A stretch of 64,000 nucleotides of DNA, taken from assembly GCA_947450605.1 (NCBI GenBank), contig CANFWB010000001.1, positions 1-64,000 on the forward strand, in the 5' to 3' direction. The position numbers were made by a program, and so were the translations under genes. The notes beneath the pieces are model-generated. The model worked only from the letters and a program-made list of their open reading frames with translations. It was not told the origin of the DNA and did no database searches. Below are positions 53,975-62,987 of this stretch, piece after piece (the first letter of the stretch is position 1; the number at the start of each line of letters is the position of its first letter). The DNA comes from Burkholderiaceae bacterium (GTDB taxonomy: Bacteria > Pseudomonadota > Gammaproteobacteria > Burkholderiales > Burkholderiaceae).

Positions 53975-55486
53975 CTATGGTGCCGGCCTTGCTAAACCAC
54001 CCTCTGAGGGAGCCAAAGTGAAGATGATGGCAGTCTTATCCTCATACCTATTTTTCCATTGCGGATGACTATCAAAATAGGCTCTTGCAGGTGATTCTGG
54101 GCGTATCAATACCCACGTAATTCCATGGGACTGGATCACCTTATCTAGAGCACCAGGATTACCATCTCGAATGGCCTCCAAATATGGTCCAAGCACCTTT
54201 TCGTCATACAAGTCAGCCCTGCCATCAATGAAGACTGGAATACCGCGATTGATTAAGTAACCGCCAAATTCATAAGTGTTTAAAACGGGACCACTAATAC
54301 CCTGGCTTACTGCAAAATCTACCGCATCAATGGGGTGGACCAACTTAGAAGGCGCATGATGATTGAAAAACGCGCTGATGATTGTTGCGCTCAGTATTAC
54401 CAAGCCGCCTATACCAATTGCTTTTTTGGTGGCAAAGCCTGAGGCTCGCTCAAAAAATTGATCTATCTTTGAGGTGTTTGGCCCGTTTACCAAAAAATAT
54501 TTCCTGCCAAATGAACTGGCAATCAGCAAAGGAGTCATCAATCCGAAAATAGAAACATAGCGATTGTGTGTTAGTGCCTGATAAAGCAAGCCCACGATGA
54601 GTAGCGCATGAATGAATCGGATTTGGATAAATCCCATTAGAGCTAATATGAAATAACTTGCCAATGTGATCTCAAGACCACCCAAACCAATAAACTCATA
54701 TGGCATCCATTCGGTAATCGCACCCAGATGACTTAATTTAAATAGAGAAAAAGGAAATAGCAGGCCCTCCCAGCCGAGCGGAGTTAATATGCATGCCCCC
54801 ACGGCTAATAACCAAAAAATAATCCACTCTCGAAATAATGGCATGCGTTTTGACGGGAGGCAGTCCCATAAAGCCTGAACACCCAACGGAATAGCAATCG
54901 CTAAGCCAAATACGAAGCTACCATGCAAATTAGCCCACAACACCATGAGCGGCAATAAGAACCAAGATGGGCCCCGCCGCTTTTCTGAGGCATTGATCAG
55001 AACACTGCACCAAACCAATAGCAGGGGCCACGATAAAACATGAGGCCGAATCAGCAAATGATTTGCAAGCGCTGAATAAGCTATGGCGGTAAAAAAGATG
55101 GCATATATTGGAGGAACACGTTTTAGCAAGAAGCGCAGAAGCAATGCCAGCGTGAGCGCAAGCATCAACGCTACCAGCATCACTAACGCCGACCAACCGC
55201 CCAAATCATAAAACGTAGCAAGAATGCATTCTGATAGCCACTCATGCGCAGTCCAAGCCCCACCTCGCATCGTGTGGGAATAAATATCTACAGCAGGAAT
55301 AGACCGATGATCTAGTATCCATTGGCCTATAGACAGATGCATGTAGGTATCCGGATCGACTGAAGTGTGCCAGGAGGATAAAGTCAATAAACCAATACAG
55401 GCAATAATGCCCACGATTAAAGGCCACGATAGGCCATAGAAAAGTGATGGTGAGTTGTTATCTGAATCCAAATACCGCTCTGTCAT
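53975..55486 (-). CDS. GT-C-like polytopic membrane protein
   Basis: A 503-residue protein with about eleven membrane helices and a small soluble C-terminal domain (about 390-503). The first loop reads SVDPDTYMHLSIGQWILDHRSIPAVDIYSHTMRGGAWTAHEWLSECILA, with the DPD acidic motif and EW pair seen in a widespread GT39-related family. The C-terminal GYLINRGIPVFIDGRADLYD is also conserved in that family. It probably transfers a lipid-linked sugar. It is first of a three-gene operon running toward flp. Confidence 0.72.
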   Translation of the reverse strand: MTERYLDSDNNSPSLFYGLSWPLIVGIIACIGLLTLSSWHTSVDPDTYMHLSIGQWILDHRSIPAVDIYSHTMRGGAWTAHEWLSECILATFYDLGGWSALVMLVALMLALTLALLLRFLLKRVPPIYAIFFTAIAYSALANHLLIRPHVLSWPLLLVWCSVLINASEKRRGPSWFLLPLMVLWANLHGSFVFGLAIAIPLGVQALWDCLPSKRMPLFREWIIFWLLAVGACILTPLGWEGLLFPFSLFKLSHLGAITEWMPYEFIGLGGLEITLASYFILALMGFIQIRFIHALLIVGLLYQALTHNRYVSIFGLMTPLLIASSFGRKYFLVNGPNTSKIDQFFERASGFATKKAIGIGGLVILSATIISAFFNHHAPSKLVHPIDAVDFAVSQGISGPVLNTYEFGGYLINRGIPVFIDGRADLYDEKVLGPYLEAIRDGNPGALDKVIQSHGITWVLIRPESPARAYFDSHPQWKNRYEDKTAIIFTLAPSEGGLARPAP

Positions 55487-55805
55487 ATGTTGCTCATAGA
55501 TAAGCGCCCCCTTAGAGATCGTGCTTATTTAGCTCCTGTAAGCTTTATCATTTATGATTTTCATAATATATTAAATAATTAAAAAGCCTTAACACACAGA
55601 TTTATCTCGGATTACCGCTATGCCGCTCCTTGGATCACGATGACCCCCAAGACTTTGATCAACTAACTGCTTGCGGGGATATCGGGAATGATAATCACAA
55701 GATCTTTTTCGCCATTGTTGATGTAGATGCCTTAATCAAAAAATGTTCCCCATTGATTTCCCGCCACCAATCGAGGCGCAGGATAGCCCACTAATATGAA
55801 TGAAT
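55487..55805. other. Intergenic stretch with a start-less open frame
   Basis: 319 bases without an accepted gene. On the plus strand a frame from about 55585 to 55794 is open for roughly 69 codons (includes DHDDPQDFDQLTACGDIGND and NHKIFFAIVDVDALIKK) but contains no ATG, GTG or well-placed ribosome site. It looks like a protein fragment, possibly decayed. The left 90 bases are AT-rich and hold the promoter of the GT-C-like gene. Confidence 0.4.
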
Positions 55806-57305
55806 CTATTTGGTGTAAATAACGTATCTATTGCGACCGCCCTGCTTCGCCTTGTACATTGCCTTGTCGGCCATATCAATCAAATTATCACCCTCATTAT
55901 CCTTAGTCACAATAATGGTCACCACTCCAACACTGATTGAGATATGGGGGGTGATATCAGGTATAAATTCAAATCGAATAGCGCGCACTGCATCCATAAT
56001 CTGGTTCGTCAAGATGACGGCTCCAGCCTCATCGGTATTGGGGAGCACTACTGCAAACTCTTCGCCACCCCAGCGACAACAAATATCCAAGGGACGAGTG
56101 ACGCAGGCAGAAATCGCAAGCGCGACAGCTTTTAACGCGACATCACCACAATCATGCCCATAGTTGTCATTAAAAATCTTGAAATGATCAATGTCGATAA
56201 AAAGTGCACTAATGGGATTTTTAGAGCGCATCGACTCTTTCCATAATGCCGGAAGCTCAGCATCCAAGGCTCTTCGATTTTTAAGCTGCGTAAGCTCATC
56301 AGAATAGGAAAGTTCCATAGCCATGCTATTTCTTACTGCATATAAATAAAATCGCCACACCACAACTGTAATTGCTATTCCTGAAAGCAATATATATAAA
56401 ATTAAGTGGTAGGCCTCCCTAAAAAATGATAGCCGCAGTGAACTTCTGGGAATGGAAACACTGGTTTCTAGATTGTGCGCTTCAGAAATTGCGTAAGCTA
56501 GATATCGGGCGTGAGGAACTTCTTCTGAGCTTGGGATATACATCACCTTACTATGCCCACCATCACGGCGGATAATTTCAGATAGTCCTTGACTGGTTAC
56601 CGATTGAATTTCATCTTCTTTAGTTAGCTCCGGATAGACAAAGACCACATTACCACCTTCAACATGCACCAGTATTTGAAGATCGGATAAACCATCCAAT
56701 GACTTTTTTAGCGTTTTAGCAATATTATTGGCCACCAACTGCTGAACAAGAACACCGCGAAATTTACCTTTTTTGTCAACAATGGATTTAGCGATGTGAA
56801 AAGTGAATTGCCCAGTAGTGCGAGCAACCACCAAATTTCCGACAACAAAAGGCCTATGCGGATTATTTTTCAACACCTGAAAATAGCGTCGATCAGCTAA
56901 ATTGATTGGATCTACCTCCGCACTATTATTTGTAGCCCGGAGGACTCCTTGCTCATCAACATAGAGTGTTAGTAAAAAGGATTTATCAGCAATAAAGGTA
57001 TTAAACACTCGCTGCCCTAAAGCCATTGCCTTATAAGCAGATTCCTTTGTGAGTTGACCAGCATTTAATTGCTCAGTGATTTTGGCTAGGTCATATTCCA
57101 AAACATTTTGTGCGCTAGCGAGAGAGCCCTCTATGTGCACATTGGTAATGTTAGCCTCTCTTAGCAGCTCATTAGAGACCCGAATTTCGTAACTAACATA
57201 GCTGGAGTAAAGCGCATAAAACGATCCAGCCCCAGTGATGAGGATGGTGAATAAATACAATAATAAGTATTGATTACGTATTTTTTTCGTATCAATTGAC
57301 GGCAT
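55806..57305 (-). CDS. Membrane diguanylate cyclase with periplasmic sensor domain
   Basis: A GGDEF-domain enzyme that makes cyclic di-GMP. Membrane helices near 12-34 and 295-318 frame a Cache-like sensor domain (about 35-290) with the RRYFQVLKNNPHRPFVVGNLVVARTTGQ stretch typical of such domains. The active-site motif is GGEEF at 413-417, and the inhibitory site RPLD at 404-407 lies exactly five residues before it, so product inhibition is expected. ALFIDIDHFKIFNDNYGHDCGD carries the substrate-binding Asn/Asp. It lies near the Tad genes, whose pili are often under c-di-GMP control. Confidence 0.92.
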   Translation of the reverse strand: MPSIDTKKIRNQYLLLYLFTILITGAGSFYALYSSYVSYEIRVSNELLREANITNVHIEGSLASAQNVLEYDLAKITEQLNAGQLTKESAYKAMALGQRVFNTFIADKSFLLTLYVDEQGVLRATNNSAEVDPINLADRRYFQVLKNNPHRPFVVGNLVVARTTGQFTFHIAKSIVDKKGKFRGVLVQQLVANNIAKTLKKSLDGLSDLQILVHVEGGNVVFVYPELTKEDEIQSVTSQGLSEIIRRDGGHSKVMYIPSSEEVPHARYLAYAISEAHNLETSVSIPRSSLRLSFFREAYHLILYILLSGIAITVVVWRFYLYAVRNSMAMELSYSDELTQLKNRRALDAELPALWKESMRSKNPISALFIDIDHFKIFNDNYGHDCGDVALKAVALAISACVTRPLDICCRWGGEEFAVVLPNTDEAGAVILTNQIMDAVRAIRFEFIPDITPHISISVGVVTIIVTKDNEGDNLIDMADKAMYKAKQGGRNRYVIYTK

Positions 57306-57326
57306 TCCAGCCTCTTTACTTAAATA

Positions 57327-57545
57327 CTACTCGAATAGATTGACTAGATTTTCATGGGCCCACCCCAATAAATCTTCATTTTCAGGCTTTGATAATTCCT
57401 TATATAGGATGCTGCTGAGCTTCACAACCCCACCATCGTCGACTGTAAAAGGTAGGTCCTTATGGTGATCAGACCCATCTGCAAGCGCTATTTGATCGAT
57501 GATATTGAGCAATCTCACAGTTTTTTCTTCATGCTCATCGGTCAT
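57327..57545 (-). CDS. Small acidic hypothetical protein
   Basis: Not recognised. 72 residues, acidic, mostly helical (MTDEHEEKTVRLLNIIDQIAL ... LLGWAHENLVNLFE). It is 21 bases upstream of the diguanylate cyclase gene on the same strand, so the two are probably cotranscribed and may act together. Confidence 0.55.
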   Translation of the reverse strand: MTDEHEEKTVRLLNIIDQIALADGSDHHKDLPFTVDDGGVVKLSSILYKELSKPENEDLLGWAHENLVNLFE

Positions 57546-57634
57546 TTGTGAAGGCTTTCATATTATGAAATACATAAAATAGGATACATTATATTTTGCT
57601 TTAATCAATTATTATTGTTTTAAAGGTTCTTAAA

Positions 57635-57979
57635 ATCGACATTACCGCTAAGCTTTTAGCTTACATAAAATATCTCAAGCTGGAGTCCAGCCTCAATGAG
57701 AGGTATGGCTTGGATCACATTCAAGTAGATGTTTTGAATGTGGTTTTTCTTTCCCTGACCGCCAATCTCACGCCTAAGGTTGGCGATATTCTCTCGCATC
57801 GGGAGATTGCCTCCCAGGCAACCATTCATGCTGCACTGAAAAAATTGAAACAAAAGAAAATGATTTCTTTTTGGAGCTCTAATGACAGTCGAGCAAAATA
57901 CGTACAGCTGACCAAGCTTGGACAAAAGCGGTTTGAAACGCTTGCCGATGCATCCGCAAATGGAGTCAACAAGCATTGA
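57635..57979 (+). CDS. Small winged-helix (MarR-like) regulator, non-ATG start
   Basis: A winged-helix protein related to the one at 37850-38173: HREIASQATIHAALKKLKQKKMISFWSSNDSRAKYVQLTKLGQ parallels SNLGSQATIHAALTNLQLSKHLKLTSYKNNGRTKFITLS. The DNA around the recognition helix is also similar (15 of 17 bases in one stretch). No ATG starts it. TTG at 57710 would cut off the first helix, while coding-like sequence (ITAKLLAYIKYLKLESSLNERYGLD) reads in frame from about 57635, where ATC or ATT (57641) follow an AAAGG element at 57622. The start is therefore uncertain. Likely a transcription factor. Confidence 0.65.
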   Translation: MDITAKLLAYIKYLKLESSLNERYGLDHIQVDVLNVVFLSLTANLTPKVGDILSHREIASQATIHAALKKLKQKKMISFWSSNDSRAKYVQLTKLGQKRFETLADASANGVNKH

Positions 57980-58043
57980 CCGTAATCCAATAACTTGCTT
58001 CTACATTCCACTGCTGAAACACTCAGGATTCAGAGCTATTACA

Positions 58044-59975
58044 TCAAGATTCCGAGCGACTTAGCAATAATTCCCAGCGTTGCAACTTGGTATCTAGATC
58101 AGCGGTAATTTCAGATAGTCGGGCCTGCATACTTGCAGCTAGCTCAGGCTCATTCTTATACAGATCTGGATTACTCATCGCAATGCCAATCTCAGCCTGC
58201 TCTGTCTCTAGCACTTCAATTTGCAAAGGCAAAGCCTCGAGCTCTTGACGCTCTTTGCCATTGAGCTTTTGCGTGCCGCTCTTTGCAACTACGGGCTTAG
58301 GCTCAGTCTTAGGCTCAGCTTTTGCTGCTGGCTTGGATTCTGTTTTCTCAACCGCCTTGGCGCCACCATTGGCAGCGCGAATTTTATCTGAGCGTGCCTT
58401 TTGAATCTTCCAGTCTTCGTAACCGCCCTCGTACTCGCGCCAGAATCCATCGCCTTCATTGGCGATAATGCTGGTCACTACGTTATCTAAGAAGTAACGA
58501 TCATGACTGACTAAAAAGACAGTGCCCTTATAGTCTTGGAGTAATTGCTCGAGCAAATCAAGAGTATCAATATCCAAGTCATTGGTCGGCTCATCCAACA
58601 CCAAGACGTTGGCAGGTCTTGCAAATAAGCGTGCCAACAATAAGCGATTACGCTCACCACCAGATAAGGTGCTGACCGGTGAATTAGTGCGCTCTGGTGC
58701 AAATAAGAAATCACTCAAGTAACTCTTGACGTGCTTCTTATTGCCGTTGATTTCAATCCACTCACTACCCGGGCTAATGTAGTCCTCGAGCGATGCATTG
58801 AGATCAAGGCCTTCGCGCATCTGATCAAAGTAAGCAACCTCAATCCGAGTGCCCATCGTTGCAGTTCCAGAGTCTGGTGCAATAGTGCCGAGAATTAATT
58901 TCAGCAGCGTTGTCTTGCCAGCGCCGTTGGGACCTAAGAAGCCCACCTTATCACCACGCAAAATCGTTGCTGTGAAGTCTTGCACAATAGGACGGCCATA
59001 AGACTTAGAGACATTTTGAAGATCGGCTACGATCTTGCCACTTCTATCGCCGGCGGAGACCGCAAGCTTGACCTGCCCAATCGCATCCCGTCTTTGTGAG
59101 CGACTAGTTCGGAGATTTTCTAGACGGGCAATGCGTGCAACGCTGCGAGTACGCCGAGCCTCAACACCCTTACGAATCCAAACCTCTTCTTGTGCAAGCA
59201 ATTTATCTGCTCGCGCGTTAGCCAGAGATTCAGAATTCATTTCCTGATCTTTTAATACTTCGTAGGCCGAGAAATTACCTGGGTAAGTGCGCAATATCCC
59301 GCGGTCAAGCTCAACAATCTGCGTACAGACATTGTCCAAGAAAGCACGATCATGGGTAATTAATATCACTGACCCTTTGTACTCTTTTAATAAGCCCTCT
59401 AACCAAGAGATCGAATCTAAATCCAAATGGTTGGTAGGCTCATCGAGCAACAATACATCGGGCATCTCCACCAGAGCACGTGCCAGCGCAACGCGCTTCT
59501 TAGTGCCTCCAGAGAGGGTGCTAATTTTGAGATCAGCCTCCAAATGCAAGCGATCGAGAGTTTCGTGAACGCGCTGCTCCCAATTCCAGCCACTGAGAGC
59601 CTCTAGTTGGGACTGCACTTCATCAAGGCGATGGTGGGCAGCATCATCCCACTCCCCGATGCTGAGAGCTTCATACTCCTCTCGTAATGCTTTAGCCTGA
59701 GCAACACCTTTGGACACTGCATCAAACACAGTCTCCTCCGCTTCAAATATCGGCTCTTGGGGAACGTAGGCAATACGGAGGCCTTGCTGATATTGCAGCA
59801 AGCCATCATCCATTTTTTCTATGCCGGCCAAGATCTTCAATAAGGAAGATTTTCCAGTGCCATTACGGCCAATTAAGCCAACACGTTCCCCAGATTCCAA
59901 TGAGAAAGCCGTGTTTGCGAGGAGGTCAACGTGGCCAAAAGCCAGTTTTGCATCAGTGAGTACGATTAAAGCCAT
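58044..59975 (-). CDS. uup: ABC-F ATPase Uup
   Basis: A soluble ABC-F protein with two ATPase domains: Walker A GRNGTGKSS (about 36-44) and GPNGAGKTT, signatures LSGGTKKRVALARAL and LSGGERNRLLLARL, and Walker B VLLLDEPTNHLDLD and VLVLDEPTNDLDID. The C-terminal 100 residues form the Uup-type coiled coil after a Lys/Ala/Pro-rich linker (ESKPAAKAEPKTEPKP). Uup acts on DNA-replication intermediates and the ribosome in E. coli. It stands alone. Confidence 0.92.
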   Translation of the reverse strand: MALIVLTDAKLAFGHVDLLANTAFSLESGERVGLIGRNGTGKSSLLKILAGIEKMDDGLLQYQQGLRIAYVPQEPIFEAEETVFDAVSKGVAQAKALREEYEALSIGEWDDAAHHRLDEVQSQLEALSGWNWEQRVHETLDRLHLEADLKISTLSGGTKKRVALARALVEMPDVLLLDEPTNHLDLDSISWLEGLLKEYKGSVILITHDRAFLDNVCTQIVELDRGILRTYPGNFSAYEVLKDQEMNSESLANARADKLLAQEEVWIRKGVEARRTRSVARIARLENLRTSRSQRRDAIGQVKLAVSAGDRSGKIVADLQNVSKSYGRPIVQDFTATILRGDKVGFLGPNGAGKTTLLKLILGTIAPDSGTATMGTRIEVAYFDQMREGLDLNASLEDYISPGSEWIEINGNKKHVKSYLSDFLFAPERTNSPVSTLSGGERNRLLLARLFARPANVLVLDEPTNDLDIDTLDLLEQLLQDYKGTVFLVSHDRYFLDNVVTSIIANEGDGFWREYEGGYEDWKIQKARSDKIRAANGGAKAVEKTESKPAAKAEPKTEPKPVVAKSGTQKLNGKERQELEALPLQIEVLETEQAEIGIAMSNPDLYKNEPELAASMQARLSEITADLDTKLQRWELLLSRSES

Positions 59976-60075
59976 GGCGACATTATCGTCACTTCACTCA
60001 AAGTGGTGATATTTCTAATAAACATGGGATTCAGAAGTAGAATTTACTCAAGCAATATCCCAAATAAAGCGATAA

Positions 60076-60672
60076 ATGACCTGTAAGCTCAGCCCTGCCG
60101 CACCGCGACTTATCCTCTTTGCAGGCCATGCAGGCACAGGTAAAACCACTTTAGCCAAAAAGGCTTTGCCCCTCATCATCGAGAAGACGGGTGAGGACTT
60201 TTTCTTTTTAGACAAAGATACGGTATACGGGGCCTATAGCGCACATGTCATGGAGCTCACGTCCAATAGCCCCAATGATCGAGATAGCCCTTTTTATCTC
60301 CAGACTCTGAGAGATTGGGAGTACGCCGGACTCATCGCAATTGCTAAAGAGAATCTTCAACTCGGGGTGAACGTCATCCTGGTGGGTCCGTTTTCTAGGG
60401 AGATCCAAAGCGGCAGAATGTTTAACCCAGAAGATCTGGGAGTGCCTAGCGCATCTAGTATCAAAATCGCTTGGATTGATCTTGACGCAAATGAAGCAAA
60501 GCAGCGTATGGAAAAACGCGCTGACCCCAGAGATGAATGGAAACTCCAGCATTGGGATCAATACACCAAGCGTAGAGTTGAGCCGCCCAATCACATTGCA
60601 ATACAGCGGTTTGATAATCAGCACTTTGATGATGCCAAGTTTGAGAGGCTCATCAATCACTTAACTCAATAA
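60076..60672 (+). CDS. Small P-loop ATPase/kinase-like protein
   Basis: A 198-residue AAA_33-type P-loop protein. The Walker A is GHAGTGKTTLAKKALP at 17-32; FFFLDKDTVYGAY looks like the substrate-side Asp loop; KQRMEKRADPRDEWKLQHW near 165-185 resembles the lid of nucleotide or sugar kinases. The substrate is unknown. It is divergent from uup and separated by the OmpW terminator from the next gene. Confidence 0.78.
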   Translation: MTCKLSPAAPRLILFAGHAGTGKTTLAKKALPLIIEKTGEDFFFLDKDTVYGAYSAHVMELTSNSPNDRDSPFYLQTLRDWEYAGLIAIAKENLQLGVNVILVGPFSREIQSGRMFNPEDLGVPSASSIKIAWIDLDANEAKQRMEKRADPRDEWKLQHWDQYTKRRVEPPNHIAIQRFDNQHFDDAKFERLINHLTQ

Positions 60673-60681
60673 GTGATTGAC

Positions 60682-60710
60682 AAAAAAATAGAGCCCCTGA
60701 AGGGCCCTAT
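60682..60710 (-). terminator. Rho-independent terminator of ompW
   Basis: A 9-bp stem with one mismatch (ATAGAGCCC / GGGCCCTAT, 60688-60710) is followed on the minus strand by seven T (complement of 60682-60688). It lies 24 bases past the ompW stop codon and 10 bases past the stop of the convergent ATPase gene. Confidence 0.82.
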
Positions 60711-60733
60711 CTCAAGAACTCAGAACCAAGGAC

Positions 60734-61375
60734 TTAGAACTTGTAAGTCACGCCAACAGCTGGCATCCATGGGTTCAAAGTCAACTTGCCAGTACCTAAT
60801 GACGGTGCGGCACTATTGGCATTGGTAACTGTAGACATAGTGGCGTATTTCACATCAAGGTTTAAGCCCCAATTTTTATCCAACATGTAATCGGCACCAA
60901 TTTGACCAACCACACCAAAACTAGTATTCGATACTGTCAGGCCATTATTTAACTGAGGAAAATTGGAACGATTGCCAAAAATGGTGTAGTTCACACCTGC
61001 ACCAACGTAAGGTTTAAAAGCGCCCAACTCGGTAAAGTGATATTGCAACAGTAATGAAGGTGGAAGTGCTGTAATTGATCCAGTAGTTCCGGGCACTGCA
61101 TTGGAAACAATGTTCACCTTTTGCGGATAAGTTAACACTAACTCAGCAGCAATATTTTTGGTAAAGAAATAGCTCACATCAAACTCTGGCAGCCATTGAT
61201 TTTGAGCTTTGATGTCATAGGTAGAAGCATTTCCGGATTGGCCATTTTGCCAATTAGCCGACACTGCACGAATACGAACCATCCAAGGATTTTCTTCTGC
61301 TGCTTGTGCGTGAGCGGCGATTGGAGCTAATGAAGCGACTGCTGCCATGGCTGCTACTAGAGTTTTAATACGCAT
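60734..61375 (-). CDS. ompW: OmpW family outer-membrane protein
   Basis: An eight-stranded beta-barrel of the OmpW family. A signal peptide (MRIKTLVAAMAAVASLAPIAAHAQA) precedes ENPWMVRIRAVSANW, the family N-terminus. The C-terminus ends in the barrel signature PWMPAVGVTYKF. PYVGAGVNYTIF and NWGLNLDVKYA are further family pieces. The ATG at 61375 has AGGGG just upstream. OmpW forms a small hydrophobic channel. Two perfect FNR-type sites lie upstream, as E. coli ompW is also FNR-controlled. Confidence 0.92.
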   Translation of the reverse strand: MRIKTLVAAMAAVASLAPIAAHAQAAEENPWMVRIRAVSANWQNGQSGNASTYDIKAQNQWLPEFDVSYFFTKNIAAELVLTYPQKVNIVSNAVPGTTGSITALPPSLLLQYHFTELGAFKPYVGAGVNYTIFGNRSNFPQLNNGLTVSNTSFGVVGQIGADYMLDKNWGLNLDVKYATMSTVTNANSAAPSLGTGKLTLNPWMPAVGVTYKF

Positions 61376-61439
61376 GATGTACCCCTTTTCTGTTATCAAT
61401 TTGATGACTCTATTTTCAAAGTGATGTTGGGGCGGCAAT

Positions 61440-61453
61440 TTGATGTAAATCAA
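61440..61453 (-). promoter_or_regulatory. FNR/Anr box, proximal, upstream of ompW
   Basis: TTGATGTAAATCAA matches TTGAT-N4-ATCAA perfectly. Its centre is about 72 bases before the ompW ATG, a distance compatible with a class II activator site if the transcript starts about 30 bases before the ATG. Confidence 0.8.
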
Positions 61454-61511
61454 ATGCAGTAGCTACTGAAATTTTTTATGGGCTTAAAAGCAACACTGTT
61501 TTTATGAGTTT

Positions 61512-61525
61512 TTGATCTAGATCAA
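61512..61525 (-). promoter_or_regulatory. FNR/Anr box, distal, upstream of ompW
   Basis: TTGATCTAGATCAA is a perfect palindromic FNR-type site, 72 bases (centre to centre) further upstream than the proximal box and 28 bases past the hemN stop codon. The spacing of about seven helical turns would put both dimers on one face of the DNA. Confidence 0.8.
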
Positions 61526-61552
61526 ATAGTTCGGGTTGTCAGACTTTTTTGA

Positions 61553-62968
61553 TCAAAGCACCTTGGAGTAAGTGCCTCTAGCCAGAGACTCCCTGAGATG
61601 ACGGTCAAAGGTCATCGCTACACGTCTGGCTAGCAATCTACCTTTGATGGGTACAACAATCGTAGCGCCCTGCCACTCGAGGAGGCCAGCATCCTCTAGA
61701 TGTTTGAGTTCCTCAATCTCCGTTTTGAAATAACTTGAGAAATCGATGTGATGGGATTGAGCAAACTGCTCTGTATCTAGAGCAAATTGGCACATCAACT
61801 CACCAATCAACTCACGGCGGAGTAAATCATCTGTATCTAGCTGTAGACCCCGAAGCGTTGGTAGATGACCATCATCAATCGCCGCATAGTATTCATCCAG
61901 GGTGCGGACATTTTGAGAGTAGCTATCGTCGACCTTCCCAATAGAGGAAATACCAAAGGCCAGTAGATCGCACTCCGCCTGAGTGGAGTAGCCCTGAAAA
62001 TTACGGTGTAACTTTCCTTCTTTTTGAGCAATTGCCAGCTCATCATCCGGCTTAGCAAAGTGGTCCATACCAATAAACACGTACCCTGCCTCGCCCAATC
62101 GCTCAATCGTATTAGACAGAATGTCGAGCTTATCCGCAGCGCCTGGTAAATCAGCCTCGTCAATTCGGCGCTGAGGTTTAAAGATGTGAGGCAAATGTGC
62201 ATAGTTATAGACAGAGAGGCGATCTGGACTCATCTTCAGTACTGCATCGACAGTCTCTTTGAAGGTCTCTGGTGTTTGCTTAGGTAGCCCGTAGATCAGA
62301 TCTACGCTTCTGGATTTAAATCCATACTGCCTGGACCAATCCATGACTGCCTGAGTCTCTTCAATGGTTTGTACGCGATGCACTGCTTGCTGAACCTCTA
62401 AATTGAAGTCTTGTACTCCAAGGCTGATACGGTTAAAACCCAACTCAGCCAGTAAGGCAATATCAGCCTCGGTCACGCGGCGAGGATCAATCTCAATCGA
62501 ATACTCACCACCAGGAAGTAAATCAAAATGCTCACGCGTGTGATGCATTAACTCAATCATCTCTTCATGGGATAAAAATGTGGGAGTGCCACCGCCCCAG
62601 TGCAACTGAGTCACAGGAATTTTTCCCTGAGTACCCATGGCGGCGCAAACCATCGCCATTTCCTTGGCTAAATACTTGATGTACTTAGCGCTACGTCCGT
62701 GGTCTTTTGTGATGATTTTGTTGCAACCACAGTAGTAACAAATGTTGGGACAAAACGGCAAATGAAAATATAGCGACAGTGGTTTGTTTACTTTAGCCAC
62801 ACGCTGTAATGCACCCAAATAATCCGCCTCACCAAATTCACCATGAAAACGATCGGCGCTGGGATATGAGGTATAGCGCGGTCCATTGATGTCAAACTTT
62901 TGCAATAGCTCTGGATGAAAAAGTACTTCTTTTTCATTTGAGCTAGCCACAGAACCTACTGAACTCAT
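61553..62968 (-). CDS. hemN: Oxygen-independent coproporphyrinogen III oxidase
   Basis: A radical-SAM enzyme of haem synthesis that converts coproporphyrinogen III to protoporphyrinogen IX without oxygen. The [4Fe-4S] site is Cys73, Cys77, Cys80 (FCPNICYYCGC). HemN-specific pieces include QKFDINGPRYTSYPSADRF at the N-terminus, QLHWGGGTPTFL and SIEIDPRRVT. The length of 471 residues matches true HemN rather than HemW. It lies 19 bases downstream of the FAD-dependent dehydrogenase gene. FNR-type boxes flank its 3' side but belong to ompW. Confidence 0.94.
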   Translation of the reverse strand: MSSVGSVASSNEKEVLFHPELLQKFDINGPRYTSYPSADRFHGEFGEADYLGALQRVAKVNKPLSLYFHLPFCPNICYYCGCNKIITKDHGRSAKYIKYLAKEMAMVCAAMGTQGKIPVTQLHWGGGTPTFLSHEEMIELMHHTREHFDLLPGGEYSIEIDPRRVTEADIALLAELGFNRISLGVQDFNLEVQQAVHRVQTIEETQAVMDWSRQYGFKSRSVDLIYGLPKQTPETFKETVDAVLKMSPDRLSVYNYAHLPHIFKPQRRIDEADLPGAADKLDILSNTIERLGEAGYVFIGMDHFAKPDDELAIAQKEGKLHRNFQGYSTQAECDLLAFGISSIGKVDDSYSQNVRTLDEYYAAIDDGHLPTLRGLQLDTDDLLRRELIGELMCQFALDTEQFAQSHHIDFSSYFKTEIEELKHLEDAGLLEWQGATIVVPIKGRLLARRVAMTFDRHLRESLARGTYSKVL

Positions 62969-62987
62969 CAGAAATTAGTCTATTGAA

